Positions 20,809-28,736 of a DNA stretch of 38,768 nt are shown here, in pieces. Source of the DNA: a virus; the IMG/VR virus record IMGVR_UViG_3300037049_000005, positions 1 through 38,768 of that record. One strand, written 5' to 3'. A program made the position numbers and the translations under genes. The notes below the pieces were generated by a model that saw only the letters and a list, made by a program, of their open reading frames with translations, made no database searches and was not told where the DNA came from. Numbering within the stretch: the first letter of the stretch is position 1; every line of letters begins with the position of its first letter.

Positions 20809-21615
20809 ATGGCCGGCAACCGCGTCAAGGCGCTAGGGCGCCAGCTCTACACGTTCCCGACCAACGGCGGCGCCACCTCGGGCGCTCCCTGCCGCATCGG
20901 GGACTTGCCGGGTGTCGCTCTCGTGGACCTCGACACCTACTCCGGCACGACGGTCGACTTCGAGGGCGTCTACGCTCTCAACGTCGCGGGCCTCGATGAC
21001 AACGGCAACAGCGCCGTGGCCGTCGGAGACTCGATCTTCTACGTCGATGCCGACACTCCCAAGCTGTCCAAGAAGGCCGCCGCGGGTCGGTTCTTCGGCA
21101 CTGCCGTTGGTCCGTCCTCGGGAGCGTTCGACACTGGTGCCGCCGTTGCGACCCTCGTGGTCGCAGGTGTCACCACCACCACCATCGCGGTTCGCATCGG
21201 TCCGGCTCCGGGAGTCGCGGGCGGGCTGAACACGATCGGCACCACGGCCATCGGCGCCGGCACCGTCACCACGGCGGACATCGGCGCTCTCGCGGTCACC
21301 ACGGCGCTCATCAACAACCTGGCCGTCACGACCGGGAAGATCGCCGCGGCCGCTGTCACCGGGCCGAAGCTCCCCACGGGGCTCCTGCACATCACTCTGG
21401 CGGACGGGACCATCGGGGCCACGAACGTCACCGTCGCTGGCATGGCGGCAACCGACGAGATCGTCAGCGTTCTCTCGTTCACCACGAAGGTGGCCATCGC
21501 CTCCGTCGCGGATCGAACCAGTGAGTACGCCGCAGGTGCCGGCGTTGCAACCAAGGCCGCGGGCACCATCGAAACCGGCAATCAGCTCGTCATCGTCTGG
21601 ATGAGCCACACCTAA
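20809..21615 (+). CDS. DUF2190-like head decoration protein with beta-repeat extension
   Basis: 268 residues. Residues 1-125 resemble DUF2190 capsid-stabilising proteins, usually about 110-130 residues: CRIGDLPGVALVD, TTVDFEGVYALNV, VAVGDSIFYVDAD and AGRFFGTAVG. The C-terminal half is an added Thr/Ala/Gly/Val-rich region with repeats (TTADIGALAVTTALINNLAV, then TTGKIAAAAV) that suggest a beta-helix or trimeric spike, perhaps projecting from the capsid. It precedes the major capsid gene, the usual place for decoration proteins. Confidence 0.65.
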   Translation: MAGNRVKALGRQLYTFPTNGGATSGAPCRIGDLPGVALVDLDTYSGTTVDFEGVYALNVAGLDDNGNSAVAVGDSIFYVDADTPKLSKKAAAGRFFGTAVGPSSGAFDTGAAVATLVVAGVTTTTIAVRIGPAPGVAGGLNTIGTTAIGAGTVTTADIGALAVTTALINNLAVTTGKIAAAAVTGPKLPTGLLHITLADGTIGATNVTVAGMAATDEIVSVLSFTTKVAIASVADRTSEYAAGAGVATKAAGTIETGNQLVIVWMSHT

Positions 21616-21629
21616 AGGAGACGGTCAAC

Positions 21630-22826
21630 ATGCCTGAGTTCCTCGAACTGATCGAGACGATGCGGGCGGAGGACGCCTCCACCGATCGCCTCTACAGGGG
21701 TGAGGGCACGAGCGCACGCTCCATCCGTCGGGATACCGACGAATACAAGCGGGCACTCGCCGAAGCCGCCTCTGTTCTCGGCAACGCCCTGAGCCGCGGG
21801 ACCAACCGGGACCGTTACCTCCTTCGCGAGGCGATGACCACCTCGGACTTCCCGTACCTCTTCGGCGACATCATCGACCGGCAGCTCCTCGCCAACTACG
21901 CGGAGACGCCGGCCACCTACCGGGCATGGTGCCGGATCGCTCAGGTTGCGGACTTCCGCACCGTCAAGCGGTTCGCCATCAACGGCTCGGAAGCGGTCCT
22001 CGGCATGGTCGGGCAGCAGGAGGAGTACCCGGAGTCCAAGATCTCCGATCTGCTCTACAGCTACGCCGTCGCCAAGTACGGCCGCTCCATCCCGTTCGCC
22101 TGGGAGGCGATGGTCAACGACGACCTGGATGCCCTCAAGGACATCCCGGCTCGCTTCGGCAAGGCCGCCCGCCGCTCCGAGGAGAAGTTCGCCACGGGTC
22201 TCGCGTTCGACGCGAACGGCCCGCACGCATCCTTCTTCACCGTCGGCAACAAGAACATGATCTCCATCGCCAACGGCTCGTCTGTCGCCAACCCTGCCCT
22301 CTCGATCGCGGGACTGCAGAACGCCATGACGGTCCTGGGCAACATGCGAGACGTGGACGGCGAGCCGATCGCCGTTGACTCCGTTCAGCTCGTCGTGCCG
22401 CCCGCTCTCCGGGTAACTGCCGAGAACATCCTCAACGCCACCGAGATCTGGCTGAACCCGGCGAACACGACCCTCGACCAGTCCGTTCACACGGTCAACT
22501 GGATGCGCGGTCGCGTCACGCTCCAGGTCGACTCCTATATCCCGCTCGTCGTCACGTCCGGCACGGTCGGACAGACGTGCTGGATGCTGGTCGCCGATCC
22601 CAACCAGCAGCGCCCGGCCTTCGAGATCGGCTTCCTGCGCGGACATCCCGAGCCGGAAGTCTTCATGAAGGAGCCGAACGCCGTTCGTGTCGGCGGCGGC
22701 GGAGTCGTCAATCCTCTGGACGGCGACTTCGACACCGACTCCCTGCGGTACAAGGTGCGCCACGTCTTCGGCGGGACGCGCGAGGACTACCGCATGGCCG
22801 TCGCCTCTACCGGCGCCAACGCGTAA
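21630..22826 (+). CDS. Major capsid protein (HK97 fold, gpT-like)
   Basis: 398 residues. FGDIIDRQLLANYAETPATY (about residues 70-89), YSYAVAKYGRSIPFAWEAMVND, RSEEKFATGLAFDANGP and LQNAMTVLGNMRD follow the Mu gpT-type major head subunit pattern; the late domain has ENILNATEIWLNPANTTLDQ and the end RHVFGGTREDYRMA. The protease-scaffold and decoration genes upstream support this. AAAGGAGACGGTCAAC gives a strong ribosome site, as expected for the most abundant protein. A large hairpin region follows. Confidence 0.88.
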   Translation: MPEFLELIETMRAEDASTDRLYRGEGTSARSIRRDTDEYKRALAEAASVLGNALSRGTNRDRYLLREAMTTSDFPYLFGDIIDRQLLANYAETPATYRAWCRIAQVADFRTVKRFAINGSEAVLGMVGQQEEYPESKISDLLYSYAVAKYGRSIPFAWEAMVNDDLDALKDIPARFGKAARRSEEKFATGLAFDANGPHASFFTVGNKNMISIANGSSVANPALSIAGLQNAMTVLGNMRDVDGEPIAVDSVQLVVPPALRVTAENILNATEIWLNPANTTLDQSVHTVNWMRGRVTLQVDSYIPLVVTSGTVGQTCWMLVADPNQQRPAFEIGFLRGHPEPEVFMKEPNAVRVGGGGVVNPLDGDFDTDSLRYKVRHVFGGTREDYRMAVASTGANA

Positions 22827-22837
22827 CCCCGATGTAC

Positions 22838-22900
22838 CAGCCCGGGCTCCGCCCCTTCTCCGGACCCCTCCTCCGAGGGGCGTCCCGGGCTGTCTTTCTC
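22838..22900 (+). terminator. Large hairpin behind the capsid gene, terminator-like
   Basis: CAGCCCGGG (22838-22846) pairs with CCCGGGCTG (22884-22892). Inside, GCCCC (22851-22855) pairs with GGGGC (22877-22881). TCTTTCTC follows. Located 11 bases after the capsid stop, it is probably a partial terminator or 3'-stabilising structure that sets capsid mRNA levels above those of the connector genes. Confidence 0.65.
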
Positions 22901-22906
22901 CAGGCT

Positions 22907-22975
22907 CCAACGGAGTGCCATGCACCGCGGCCCTGCTCGCGGCGTGGCTCGGTCCGGTCCCTGACACTCCGTTGG
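22907..22975 (+). repeat. Second inverted repeat between capsid and connector genes
   Basis: CCAACGGAGTG (22907-22917) and CACTCCGTTGG (22965-22975) are perfect 11-bp inverted repeats, with a smaller CCGCG/CGCGG hairpin inside. Together with the preceding hairpin they fill the 166-base gap 22827-22992, in which I see no convincing gene. Confidence 0.7.
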
Positions 22976-22992
22976 CCCCTTGAGGTAGTTCG

Positions 22993-23388
22993 ATGACTCA
23001 GACCTACGATCCCTCGACTCTGATCGGAACCACCCGTTTGCTCAGCCAGGACACCAACGTCCCGAACGCCATCCTCGAGGACGAGGAGTATCTGGCGCTC
23101 CTGAACCTCTCGGGCAGCAACGCCCTGCTGGCCGCCGCCTCCGCGCTGGACATCATCGCGGCCAATGAGATCTACGTTCAGAAGCGGATCAAGCTGCTCG
23201 ACCTGGCGACTGACGGAGTGCAGGAAGGCCAGCAGCTTCACGCTCTCGCGGAGTCCTACCGAGATCGCGTTGAGTCCGGCATCGACTCGCCGGACGGCAT
23301 GTTCGACTGGGCCGAGCAGGTGGTGGACGAGTTCACCGAGCGCGAACGCCTCATGAAGCAACTGCTCCGCTTGCAGGACCAGACATGA
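22993..23388 (+). CDS. Head-tail connector (adaptor)
   Basis: 131 residues, almost entirely helical: LIGTTRLLSQDTNVPNAILE, EEYLALLNLSG, ALLAAASALDIIAANEIYVQ and QQLHALAESYRDRV. Length, helicity and the place just after the capsid gene fit HK97 gp6/SPP1 gp15-like adaptors that dock on the portal. The stop overlaps ATG 23385. Confidence 0.7.
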   Translation: MTQTYDPSTLIGTTRLLSQDTNVPNAILEDEEYLALLNLSGSNALLAAASALDIIAANEIYVQKRIKLLDLATDGVQEGQQLHALAESYRDRVESGIDSPDGMFDWAEQVVDEFTERERLMKQLLRLQDQT

Positions 23389-23798
23389 AACAAGGTGCCT
23401 TGATCGACCCCCGCATGGTCGCCGGGCTCGAGCGGTCCGGAGCGTTCCCGCACACCTGTACCGTCCAGCAGCGCCAGGACACCCAGGACCCCACCGGAGC
23501 GGTCCGGCCGCACTGGGCGACTCGGACAGGCTGCGAGAACGTCTCCTGCCGGCGTGCGATCTCTTCCCTGGGATCGGGCGGGCGTGAAGTCCGAACCGCC
23601 TCTATCGCGGCGATCGAGCAGAACGACTACATCATCATCCTGGCCGGCTACTACCCTCAGATCACCGCAAAGGACTCCGTGCTCTGGGATGACGGAACGA
23701 CGCGGTACGACATCAACATCGCGAACCACGACTCGGCCAGCCAGCTCACCTGGCTCATGGTCCGAGTGGTTCAGCCGATTGCGGATCCGGGCGTATGA
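23385..23798 (+). CDS. Head-closure/stopper-like protein
   Basis: 137 residues, mainly beta: CTVQQRQDTQDPTGAVRPHW, DYIIILAGYYPQITAKDSVL, then TRYDINIANHDSASQLTWLM. This matches the small beta-barrel stoppers (SPP1 gp16/HK97 gp7 type) in order and size; sequence conservation in that family is low, so the call depends on context. Coupled on both sides by ATGA overlaps. Confidence 0.6.
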   Translation: MKQGALIDPRMVAGLERSGAFPHTCTVQQRQDTQDPTGAVRPHWATRTGCENVSCRRAISSLGSGGREVRTASIAAIEQNDYIIILAGYYPQITAKDSVLWDDGTTRYDINIANHDSASQLTWLMVRVVQPIADPGV

Positions 23799-24256
23799 GC
23801 ACCTTCACCGCGTCCGTCAAGCTCAAGTCCGGGACTCGGTATCCCGCCGAGGTCCTAGCGGCTGCGTTGACGCAAGAGCGGTTGGAGACGGCCGTGATCT
23901 CTGGTGCGCTCAAGATCGTCAACCCGGCGAAGAAGAACGCTCCGGTCGTCACCGGCACACTGCGCCGTTCCCTCCACATCGGCGGCCATACGGACCTGAC
24001 CGGAGGTCTACCGGAAGGCGCGAAGGACCTCGGCAAGGGCGAGATGTCCGGCCTCAATGTCCAGGTCAAGATCGGGACGGACCTCAGCTACGCCGCGCAG
24101 ATCGAGTACGGCTTCACCGGCACGGACTCGCTCGGCAGTCACTACACCCAGCCGCCTGAGCCGTACCTCCGTCCCGCATGGGACGAGCACAAGGACGAGG
24201 CCATCACGGAAGTCGGCGCGGCGCTGGACATCCTGGTCCGAAAGGCCTTGGCATGA
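23795..24256 (+). CDS. HK97 gp10-like neck/tail-completion protein
   Basis: 153 residues. KNAPVVTGTLRRSLHIGG (about residues 49-66) and LSYAAQIEYGFTG (about 98-110) are the usual gp10-family signatures, followed by PPEPYLRPAWDEHKDEAI, the standard C-terminal helix. This protein helps join heads to tails. ATG overlaps both neighbours. Confidence 0.8.
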   Translation: MSTFTASVKLKSGTRYPAEVLAAALTQERLETAVISGALKIVNPAKKNAPVVTGTLRRSLHIGGHTDLTGGLPEGAKDLGKGEMSGLNVQVKIGTDLSYAAQIEYGFTGTDSLGSHYTQPPEPYLRPAWDEHKDEAITEVGAALDILVRKALA

Positions 24257-24672
24257 GCATCGAGTCCGATCTCTTCGCCGCGCTCTCCCACTCCGCCAGC
24301 CAGACGGCGGCGCTGATCGTCGACCCCACCGTCACCGATCCGGTCAGCGGCAACCCCATCGTGCGTTTCTATCCCGCCTCTCAGGTACCGCAGGAGTCGG
24401 GAATGCCGGCCATCGCGTACAGCCGCGTCAGCAACGCGGTCGCGTCTCGGTCGCAGGACGGCACCAAGTTGATGAAGCCGCGCTACCAATTCGACTGCCG
24501 AGACAAGACGTACGTCGGCGCTCAGGCGCTCGAAGACGCCCTGATCGCGGACCTGGAGTACCACCACTTCGGCTCGGTCAAGCAAGTCCACCACGACGGC
24601 GGGGGACCTGACGAGCGCGACGCCGAAACCGAGCTGTACACCCGCCGCGTCGAACTTGTGATCTGGAGGTAA
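24253..24672 (+). CDS. Tail terminator-like protein (DUF3168-type)
   Basis: 139 residues: SIESDLFAALSHSASQTAAL, ARV-type strand GMPAIAYSRVSNAVA, and PRYQFDCRDKTYVGAQALEDALIADLEY, ending in RRVELVIWR. This fits the alpha/beta terminator proteins (lambda gpU/DUF3168) that cap the tail tube. The position between gp10-like and tail genes agrees. Confidence 0.7.
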   Translation: MSIESDLFAALSHSASQTAALIVDPTVTDPVSGNPIVRFYPASQVPQESGMPAIAYSRVSNAVASRSQDGTKLMKPRYQFDCRDKTYVGAQALEDALIADLEYHHFGSVKQVHHDGGGPDERDAETELYTRRVELVIWR

Positions 24673-24676
24673 CCGC

Positions 24677-24928
24677 ATGACCAAGAGCACCCAGGATGAG
24701 GACGCCCAGGACGTGATCCTCGAAGAGACTGGCGTCATAGTCCCATTCGAGCCTGAACCGACCGTAGCGGCCGTCCTGGTGGCTCCTGCGGTATCCCCGA
24801 CGCATGGCGGCGAGATCATCGAGACGCTGTGGGACGGGCACCCGAACTTCACCTGCTCGCGGTGCGGCTACGCCCGCTTGAACCGCGCCGCGGTGGAGGA
24901 CCACATCAACACCCCGGTCGATCACTAA
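24677..24928 (+). CDS. Small C2H2-like zinc protein
   Basis: 83 residues. An acidic, Pro/Val-rich N-terminus is followed by FTCSRCGYARLNRAAVEDHINTPVDH in two parts (FTCSRCGYARLN, then RAAVEDHINTPVDH): C-x2-C, 12 residues, then two His five or six apart, a zinc-finger pattern. AGGTAACCGC precedes the ATG with a Shine-Dalgarno GGAGG. Small finger proteins like this recur in actinophage tail operons with unknown role. Confidence 0.6.
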   Translation: MTKSTQDEDAQDVILEETGVIVPFEPEPTVAAVLVAPAVSPTHGGEIIETLWDGHPNFTCSRCGYARLNRAAVEDHINTPVDH

Positions 24929-24937
24929 GGAGAACCG

Positions 24938-25321
24938 ATGGCGAACAATCCGATCACCAAGACCACCGTCAAGGGCCCCTGGTTCAACCCGGTTCAGCCG
25001 GTTGCCGGCTCGCTGGCACTGACCGAGACCGCCTCGCAGGCCGCGGCATACGACACCGTGGCGATCACCGGCCCCACATTCATCCTCATCCGCAACAGCT
25101 CCACCACGACTCCGTACACCTTCACGGTGACGAGCGTGGCGAACTTCCCGGACTACCGGACCGGCGACATCACCACCTACTCCGTCGCGGCTCAGGCAGC
25201 GGCCACCACGGCGAACGCGACCGCGATCTTCAAGGTGGACATTCCCGGCTGGCAGGAAACGGACGGCAACGTCTGGATCACCTGCTCCAACGCCGCCCTC
25301 GTCATCGCCGCATTCAGCTAG
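24938..25321 (+). CDS. Beta-rich tail/structural protein
   Basis: 127 residues, rich in Thr, Ala and Val with regular beta strands (TGPTFILIRNSS, YTFTVTSVANF, VWITCSNAALVIAAFS). No family recognised. The place before the tail tube gene and the strong AAGGAG ribosome site suggest a virion protein made in quantity, perhaps a decoration or tail protein. Confidence 0.6.
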   Translation: MANNPITKTTVKGPWFNPVQPVAGSLALTETASQAAAYDTVAITGPTFILIRNSSTTTPYTFTVTSVANFPDYRTGDITTYSVAAQAAATTANATAIFKVDIPGWQETDGNVWITCSNAALVIAAFS

Positions 25322-25348
25322 GCCCGAAAGCCAGAAAGGAGCACGCAC

Positions 25349-25774
25349 ATGGCCGGCGCCTCCAATGCGTCCGTCGGGCCGGGTTTCGCTCTCCAGGTGA
25401 GCGACTCAGGTCTGACGAACTTCACCTCCATCGCGGAGGTCCATACGATCACCGGGCCTGAGGGCAAGGTGAAGATGGTCTCCGTCTTCCACCAGGACTC
25501 TCCGGGCAAGGCCGAAGAGCAGCGCCCCAGCAAGATCACCTGGAGCGACATCACCGCCGAGATCAGCTACGTCCGCGGCGACCCCACCCATGCGGGTCTC
25601 TTGACCTTGCTGGCGAACGGGTACATGCGGTACTGGAGGATCACGGATCCCAACAGCGCCGTCGTGTGGTCGGGGCACTGCTACGTCTCCGGGTTCAAGC
25701 CCGAATTCCCGGAAGACGACCGCCAGAAGGCCACGATCAGCCTGTCGATCGACGGCCCCGTCACCGTCGCCTAA
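25349..25774 (+). CDS. Major tail (tube) protein
   Basis: 141 residues. LTNFTSIAEVHTITGPEGKV, SVFHQDSPGKAEEQRPSKIT, AEISYVRGDPTHAGLL and KATISLSIDGPVTV give the strand-loop-strand pattern of siphovirus tube proteins; the family's usual length is 140-250. AGAAAGGAG precedes the ATG. It is followed directly by the frameshifting chaperones and tape measure, the standard order. Confidence 0.8.
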   Translation: MAGASNASVGPGFALQVSDSGLTNFTSIAEVHTITGPEGKVKMVSVFHQDSPGKAEEQRPSKITWSDITAEISYVRGDPTHAGLLTLLANGYMRYWRITDPNSAVVWSGHCYVSGFKPEFPEDDRQKATISLSIDGPVTVA

Positions 25775-25783
25775 AGGAGCGAA

Positions 25784-26191
25784 ATGGACACGCCGCACAT
25801 CTTCCTCGAAACAGCAGACGAGATCGCCGCACTCGACGACCGCAAGATCGTGGAGTTCTACGTCAAGACCTGGGACCGCTGGGTCCACCTGCTGCCCATC
25901 TCGGGCAAGGACCGAGAGGACCTGCTCGAGATCCAGGGTGTGAAGGACATCGGAGGGAACGCTCGGGTTCGGAACTTCCGGGCCCGGCTGGTCTCCCTCT
26001 CGCTCGTCAACAGCCATGGCATCCCGCTCTACACCTCCCGAGAGGTAGATCGTCTCACCGAGAAGAACGATGCCGCCCTGGCGGAACTGTCCGAGGCTTG
26101 CAGCGATCTCTCGAAGCTCAAGCCGGAGGACGTCGACGAGCTCGTGGGTGGCCTCCCAAACGCAGCGAGCGAGGACTCTGGCGCCGCCTGA
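25784..26191 (+). CDS. Tail assembly chaperone, short form (G-like)
   Basis: 135 residues, helical: DEIAALDDRKIVEFYVKTWD, GKDREDLLEIQGVK, LTEKNDAALAELSEACSDLS. It ends 30 bases after the slippery heptamer, so most ribosomes yield this form. G-like chaperones coat the tape measure during tail assembly and are absent from the virion. Confidence 0.8.
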   Translation: MDTPHIFLETADEIAALDDRKIVEFYVKTWDRWVHLLPISGKDREDLLEIQGVKDIGGNARVRNFRARLVSLSLVNSHGIPLYTSREVDRLTEKNDAALAELSEACSDLSKLKPEDVDELVGGLPNAASEDSGAA

Positions 26192-26499
26192 CCCTCGCAC
26201 TCGGGCATAAGTCAATCGCAGCCTGCCAGCGAGCCATCGACTCAGCGGAGTTCGCCGAATGGATCGCCCACGAACGAGTCAACGGTCCGGTCTGGGGCCG
26301 AGAGGATTACCTCGTGGCCTATGAGATCGGGGCGAACGCTCGACTCTGGCTCGGCGACAAGGCCGGCCGGCCGGAGGACTTCACGCCGTACTGGCTGCGA
26401 AAGCGCAGCACCCTCACTCTCGCGGAACAGATAGCCAGCCTCCCCGGCGCCGTCGGGGTTGAGACTCCCTCGTGGGCGATAGGACCAGCCGAGCGATGA
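25784..26499 (+). CDS. Tail assembly chaperone, -1 frameshift product (GT-like)
   Basis: Slippery heptamer CCCAAAC at 26155-26161, with zero-frame reading C-CCA-AAC, permits a -1 slip. The first 126 residues come from the zero frame. The last 112 are read from 26161 in the -1 frame: RSERGLWRRLTLALGHKSIA, then FAEWIAHERVNGP and LWLGDKAGRPEDFTPYWLR, ending at TGA 26497-26499. The -1 extension has no start of its own and ends exactly at the tape measure ATG (26496). Total 238 residues. Confidence 0.85.
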
Positions 26500-28733
26500 C
26501 AATTACCGAGCTCATGATCATGTTCGGGATCGACTCCGGTGGCGCGCGCTCGGGCGCCACCGAGGTCAACAACGCGCAGAAGTCCGTGGAGGATCAGTCC
26601 AAGTCGACCGGTTCCACGATGGGCAAGAGCTATGACGAAGCCGGGGGGCACGTCTCGAAGCTGGGGAGCCTGACGTCCGGGATCTTCATGGGCATGGGGA
26701 TGGCCATTACGAACTTCGTGATGGAGGGGCCCGGCAAGGTCGTCGATGTCCTGAAGGACGCGGAGAAGGCATACCAGGACGCCGCCGTTTCGACAGCCAA
26801 GCTCGATACCGCAATGAAGAACAACGTCCCGGGCCTGAGTAACAACGCTGCGAAGCTGGCAGGGGTCGCGTCCGCGGCCGACAAGGCAATGGAGTCCAAC
26901 CTCAACCTCGGCTACTCGATGGATGACCAGCGCGACTCCATGTCCATCCTGGTCGGCGTGACCAAAGACACGACCCAGGCGCAGAAGGATATGTCCGAGG
27001 CGATGGACCTGGCGCGTCTGAAGGGCGTCGACTTGGCCTCCGCGACCAACATCGTGATGAAGGCACAAGAGGGCAACACCGGAGCACTCAAGAAGCTCGG
27101 CATCGTGGTGGCTCCCGTCACGACCGCGATGGACAAGCTCACGGCATCCCACAAGAACGCGACGGCTGCCCAGATCGCCGCGGCCAAAGCGGCGGACCTC
27201 CAGGCCACCGAGACCGCTGCGCTGACAGGCATCACGAAGCTCGCCGGCGGCCAGGCCGAGGCCTACGCCGATACGAGCGCCGGCAAGCTCGCCGCAGCGC
27301 ACGCGAAGGTCACCGAGGCGATGGTCAAGCTCGGTTCGATAACGGATCAGATCGTGCAAGCCGTCCTCCCGCCGCTCGCGGATGCCTTCGACAACATCAT
27401 GACGGCTGTGGGGCCGGTGCTCGATCAGATCGGGACGGAGATGCCCGCCGCAATCGCCACAGTCTCGGGAGTGATCACCACGCTCGTAAGCGGGGCGATG
27501 GCGGGGCTGCAGACTGCGCTGGACTTCGTCGCGACACACTCGGACGAGGTGAAAGGCGCGCTGGTCATCCTGGGGGGCGTCGTGGCGGCCGTGGTGGTTC
27601 CGCCATTCGTGGCGTGGGCCGCGGCTGAGATCGTCGCACTGGCACCGATCATTGCTATCGGCGTGGCCGTAGCGGCTGCCATTGCGATCCTCTACGAACT
27701 CGGCGTTCTGAAGGTCATTGGGCAATGGTTCGATGATCTCTCCCAGCGAGCAATGCCTGCCATAAGCGCGGCGTTCGCGTGGCTCACGACCAACGTCCTG
27801 CCGCCACTCCAGCAGGCGTTCACGTTCATCACCACCACCGTCCTGCCAGCGCTGTCTGCCGCGATCCAGGCGATCGTGACGGCCGCGCTCCCACCGATCC
27901 AGACAGCGATCGAATTCATCACGACGACTGTGCTCCCGGCTCTCTCTAAGGCTTTCGACTTCCTGACGACCACGGTCCTCCCGGCACTCTCGACAGTAAT
28001 CGGCGCGATCGTGAAAGCCGCGCTCCCACCGATCCAGACAGCGCTCGGGTTCATCACGACCAACGTGCTCCCGGCGCTGGGCTCTGCGTTCGGTTTCCTC
28101 ACCTCCACTGTGTTCCCGGCGCTGGGCAAGGTGCTCAATACGGTCACGACGGTCTACCTGGCTCCGGTCAAGGTAGCGCTCCAGTTCCTTACCTCTACCG
28201 TGCTGCCAGCGCTCGTGACGGGGTTCGACTTCTTGACGAAGACCGTGTTCCCGGCTGTGGGCTCTGCGATCGGGATTGCGCAGACAGCGTTCTCTACTCT
28301 CGGAACCGTCGTGTCGAATGTCTGGTCCGGCATCAGTACAGCCGTCAAGGGCGCTGTGAATATCGTCATTGGCGCAGTGGACGCGATCATCAAAGGCATC
28401 AACTCCATCCAGCTTCACATCAATCTGAGCATCCCCAACCCGCTCGGCGGCACGTTGGCCTCGATGAAATTCGACTGGGACGGCGTGAAGCTCGGGACGA
28501 TCCCCACGATGCATACGGGCGGTGTCGTCCCCGGTCCAGTCGGGGCCGATGTCCCCATCATTGCCCAGGCGGGTGAGGGCGTGGTCTCCGTGCGCGATAT
28601 GGCAGCGGGCTCGAGCAAGTCCGGCTCGACCTACAACGTCACGATCAACAACCCAACGGCTGAGCCGGCCAGTCAGTCCGCCTTCGCGATGAACATGCGA
28701 CTGGCGGCCCTTGGCTACATAGCAGGAGACTAA
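26496..28733 (+). CDS. Tape measure protein
   Basis: 745 residues. The N-terminus (GGARSGATEVNNAQKSVEDQ) begins a long helical region. A hydrophobic stretch lies at about 353-412 (GALVILGGVVAAVVVPPFVA and following), probably a membrane-insertion region. Residues about 429-593 are eleven 15-residue repeats (consensus FITTTVLPALSxAFx; DNA 27780-28274). The end has a Gly-rich TMHTGGVVPGPVGADVPIIA motif common in tape measures. From the usual 0.15 nm per residue, a tail of roughly 110 nm is expected. Confidence 0.92.
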   Translation: MTITELMIMFGIDSGGARSGATEVNNAQKSVEDQSKSTGSTMGKSYDEAGGHVSKLGSLTSGIFMGMGMAITNFVMEGPGKVVDVLKDAEKAYQDAAVSTAKLDTAMKNNVPGLSNNAAKLAGVASAADKAMESNLNLGYSMDDQRDSMSILVGVTKDTTQAQKDMSEAMDLARLKGVDLASATNIVMKAQEGNTGALKKLGIVVAPVTTAMDKLTASHKNATAAQIAAAKAADLQATETAALTGITKLAGGQAEAYADTSAGKLAAAHAKVTEAMVKLGSITDQIVQAVLPPLADAFDNIMTAVGPVLDQIGTEMPAAIATVSGVITTLVSGAMAGLQTALDFVATHSDEVKGALVILGGVVAAVVVPPFVAWAAAEIVALAPIIAIGVAVAAAIAILYELGVLKVIGQWFDDLSQRAMPAISAAFAWLTTNVLPPLQQAFTFITTTVLPALSAAIQAIVTAALPPIQTAIEFITTTVLPALSKAFDFLTTTVLPALSTVIGAIVKAALPPIQTALGFITTNVLPALGSAFGFLTSTVFPALGKVLNTVTTVYLAPVKVALQFLTSTVLPALVTGFDFLTKTVFPAVGSAIGIAQTAFSTLGTVVSNVWSGISTAVKGAVNIVIGAVDAIIKGINSIQLHINLSIPNPLGGTLASMKFDWDGVKLGTIPTMHTGGVVPGPVGADVPIIAQAGEGVVSVRDMAAGSSKSGSTYNVTINNPTAEPASQSAFAMNMRLAALGYIAGD
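27780..28274 (+). repeat. Eleven 45-bp tandem repeats in the tape measure gene
   Basis: Each unit encodes 15 residues, starting with W/F-I/L-T-T and containing VLPAL or ALPPI. Units are arranged in triplets: two FxTTTVLPAL units and one AIVxAALPPIQTA unit. This gives a 135-bp higher-order period. The repeated Pro spaces hydrophobic helices regularly. Confidence 0.85.
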
Positions 28734-28736
28734 GGG

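Noticed and set aside
21612-22967. 451-codon minus-strand frame opposite the capsid gene
   Set aside because: Shadow frame without a recognisable domain; the plus strand is a clear capsid protein.
22831-22996. Open frame beginning MYQPGLRPFSG after the capsid gene
   Set aside because: It runs through both hairpins, lacks a ribosome site and has unlikely composition; the region is better explained as structured intergenic DNA.
24660-24680. GTAACC next to the start at 24677 as another operator
   Set aside because: It arises from a stop codon beside a ribosome site, has no inverted partner and lies inside an operon.
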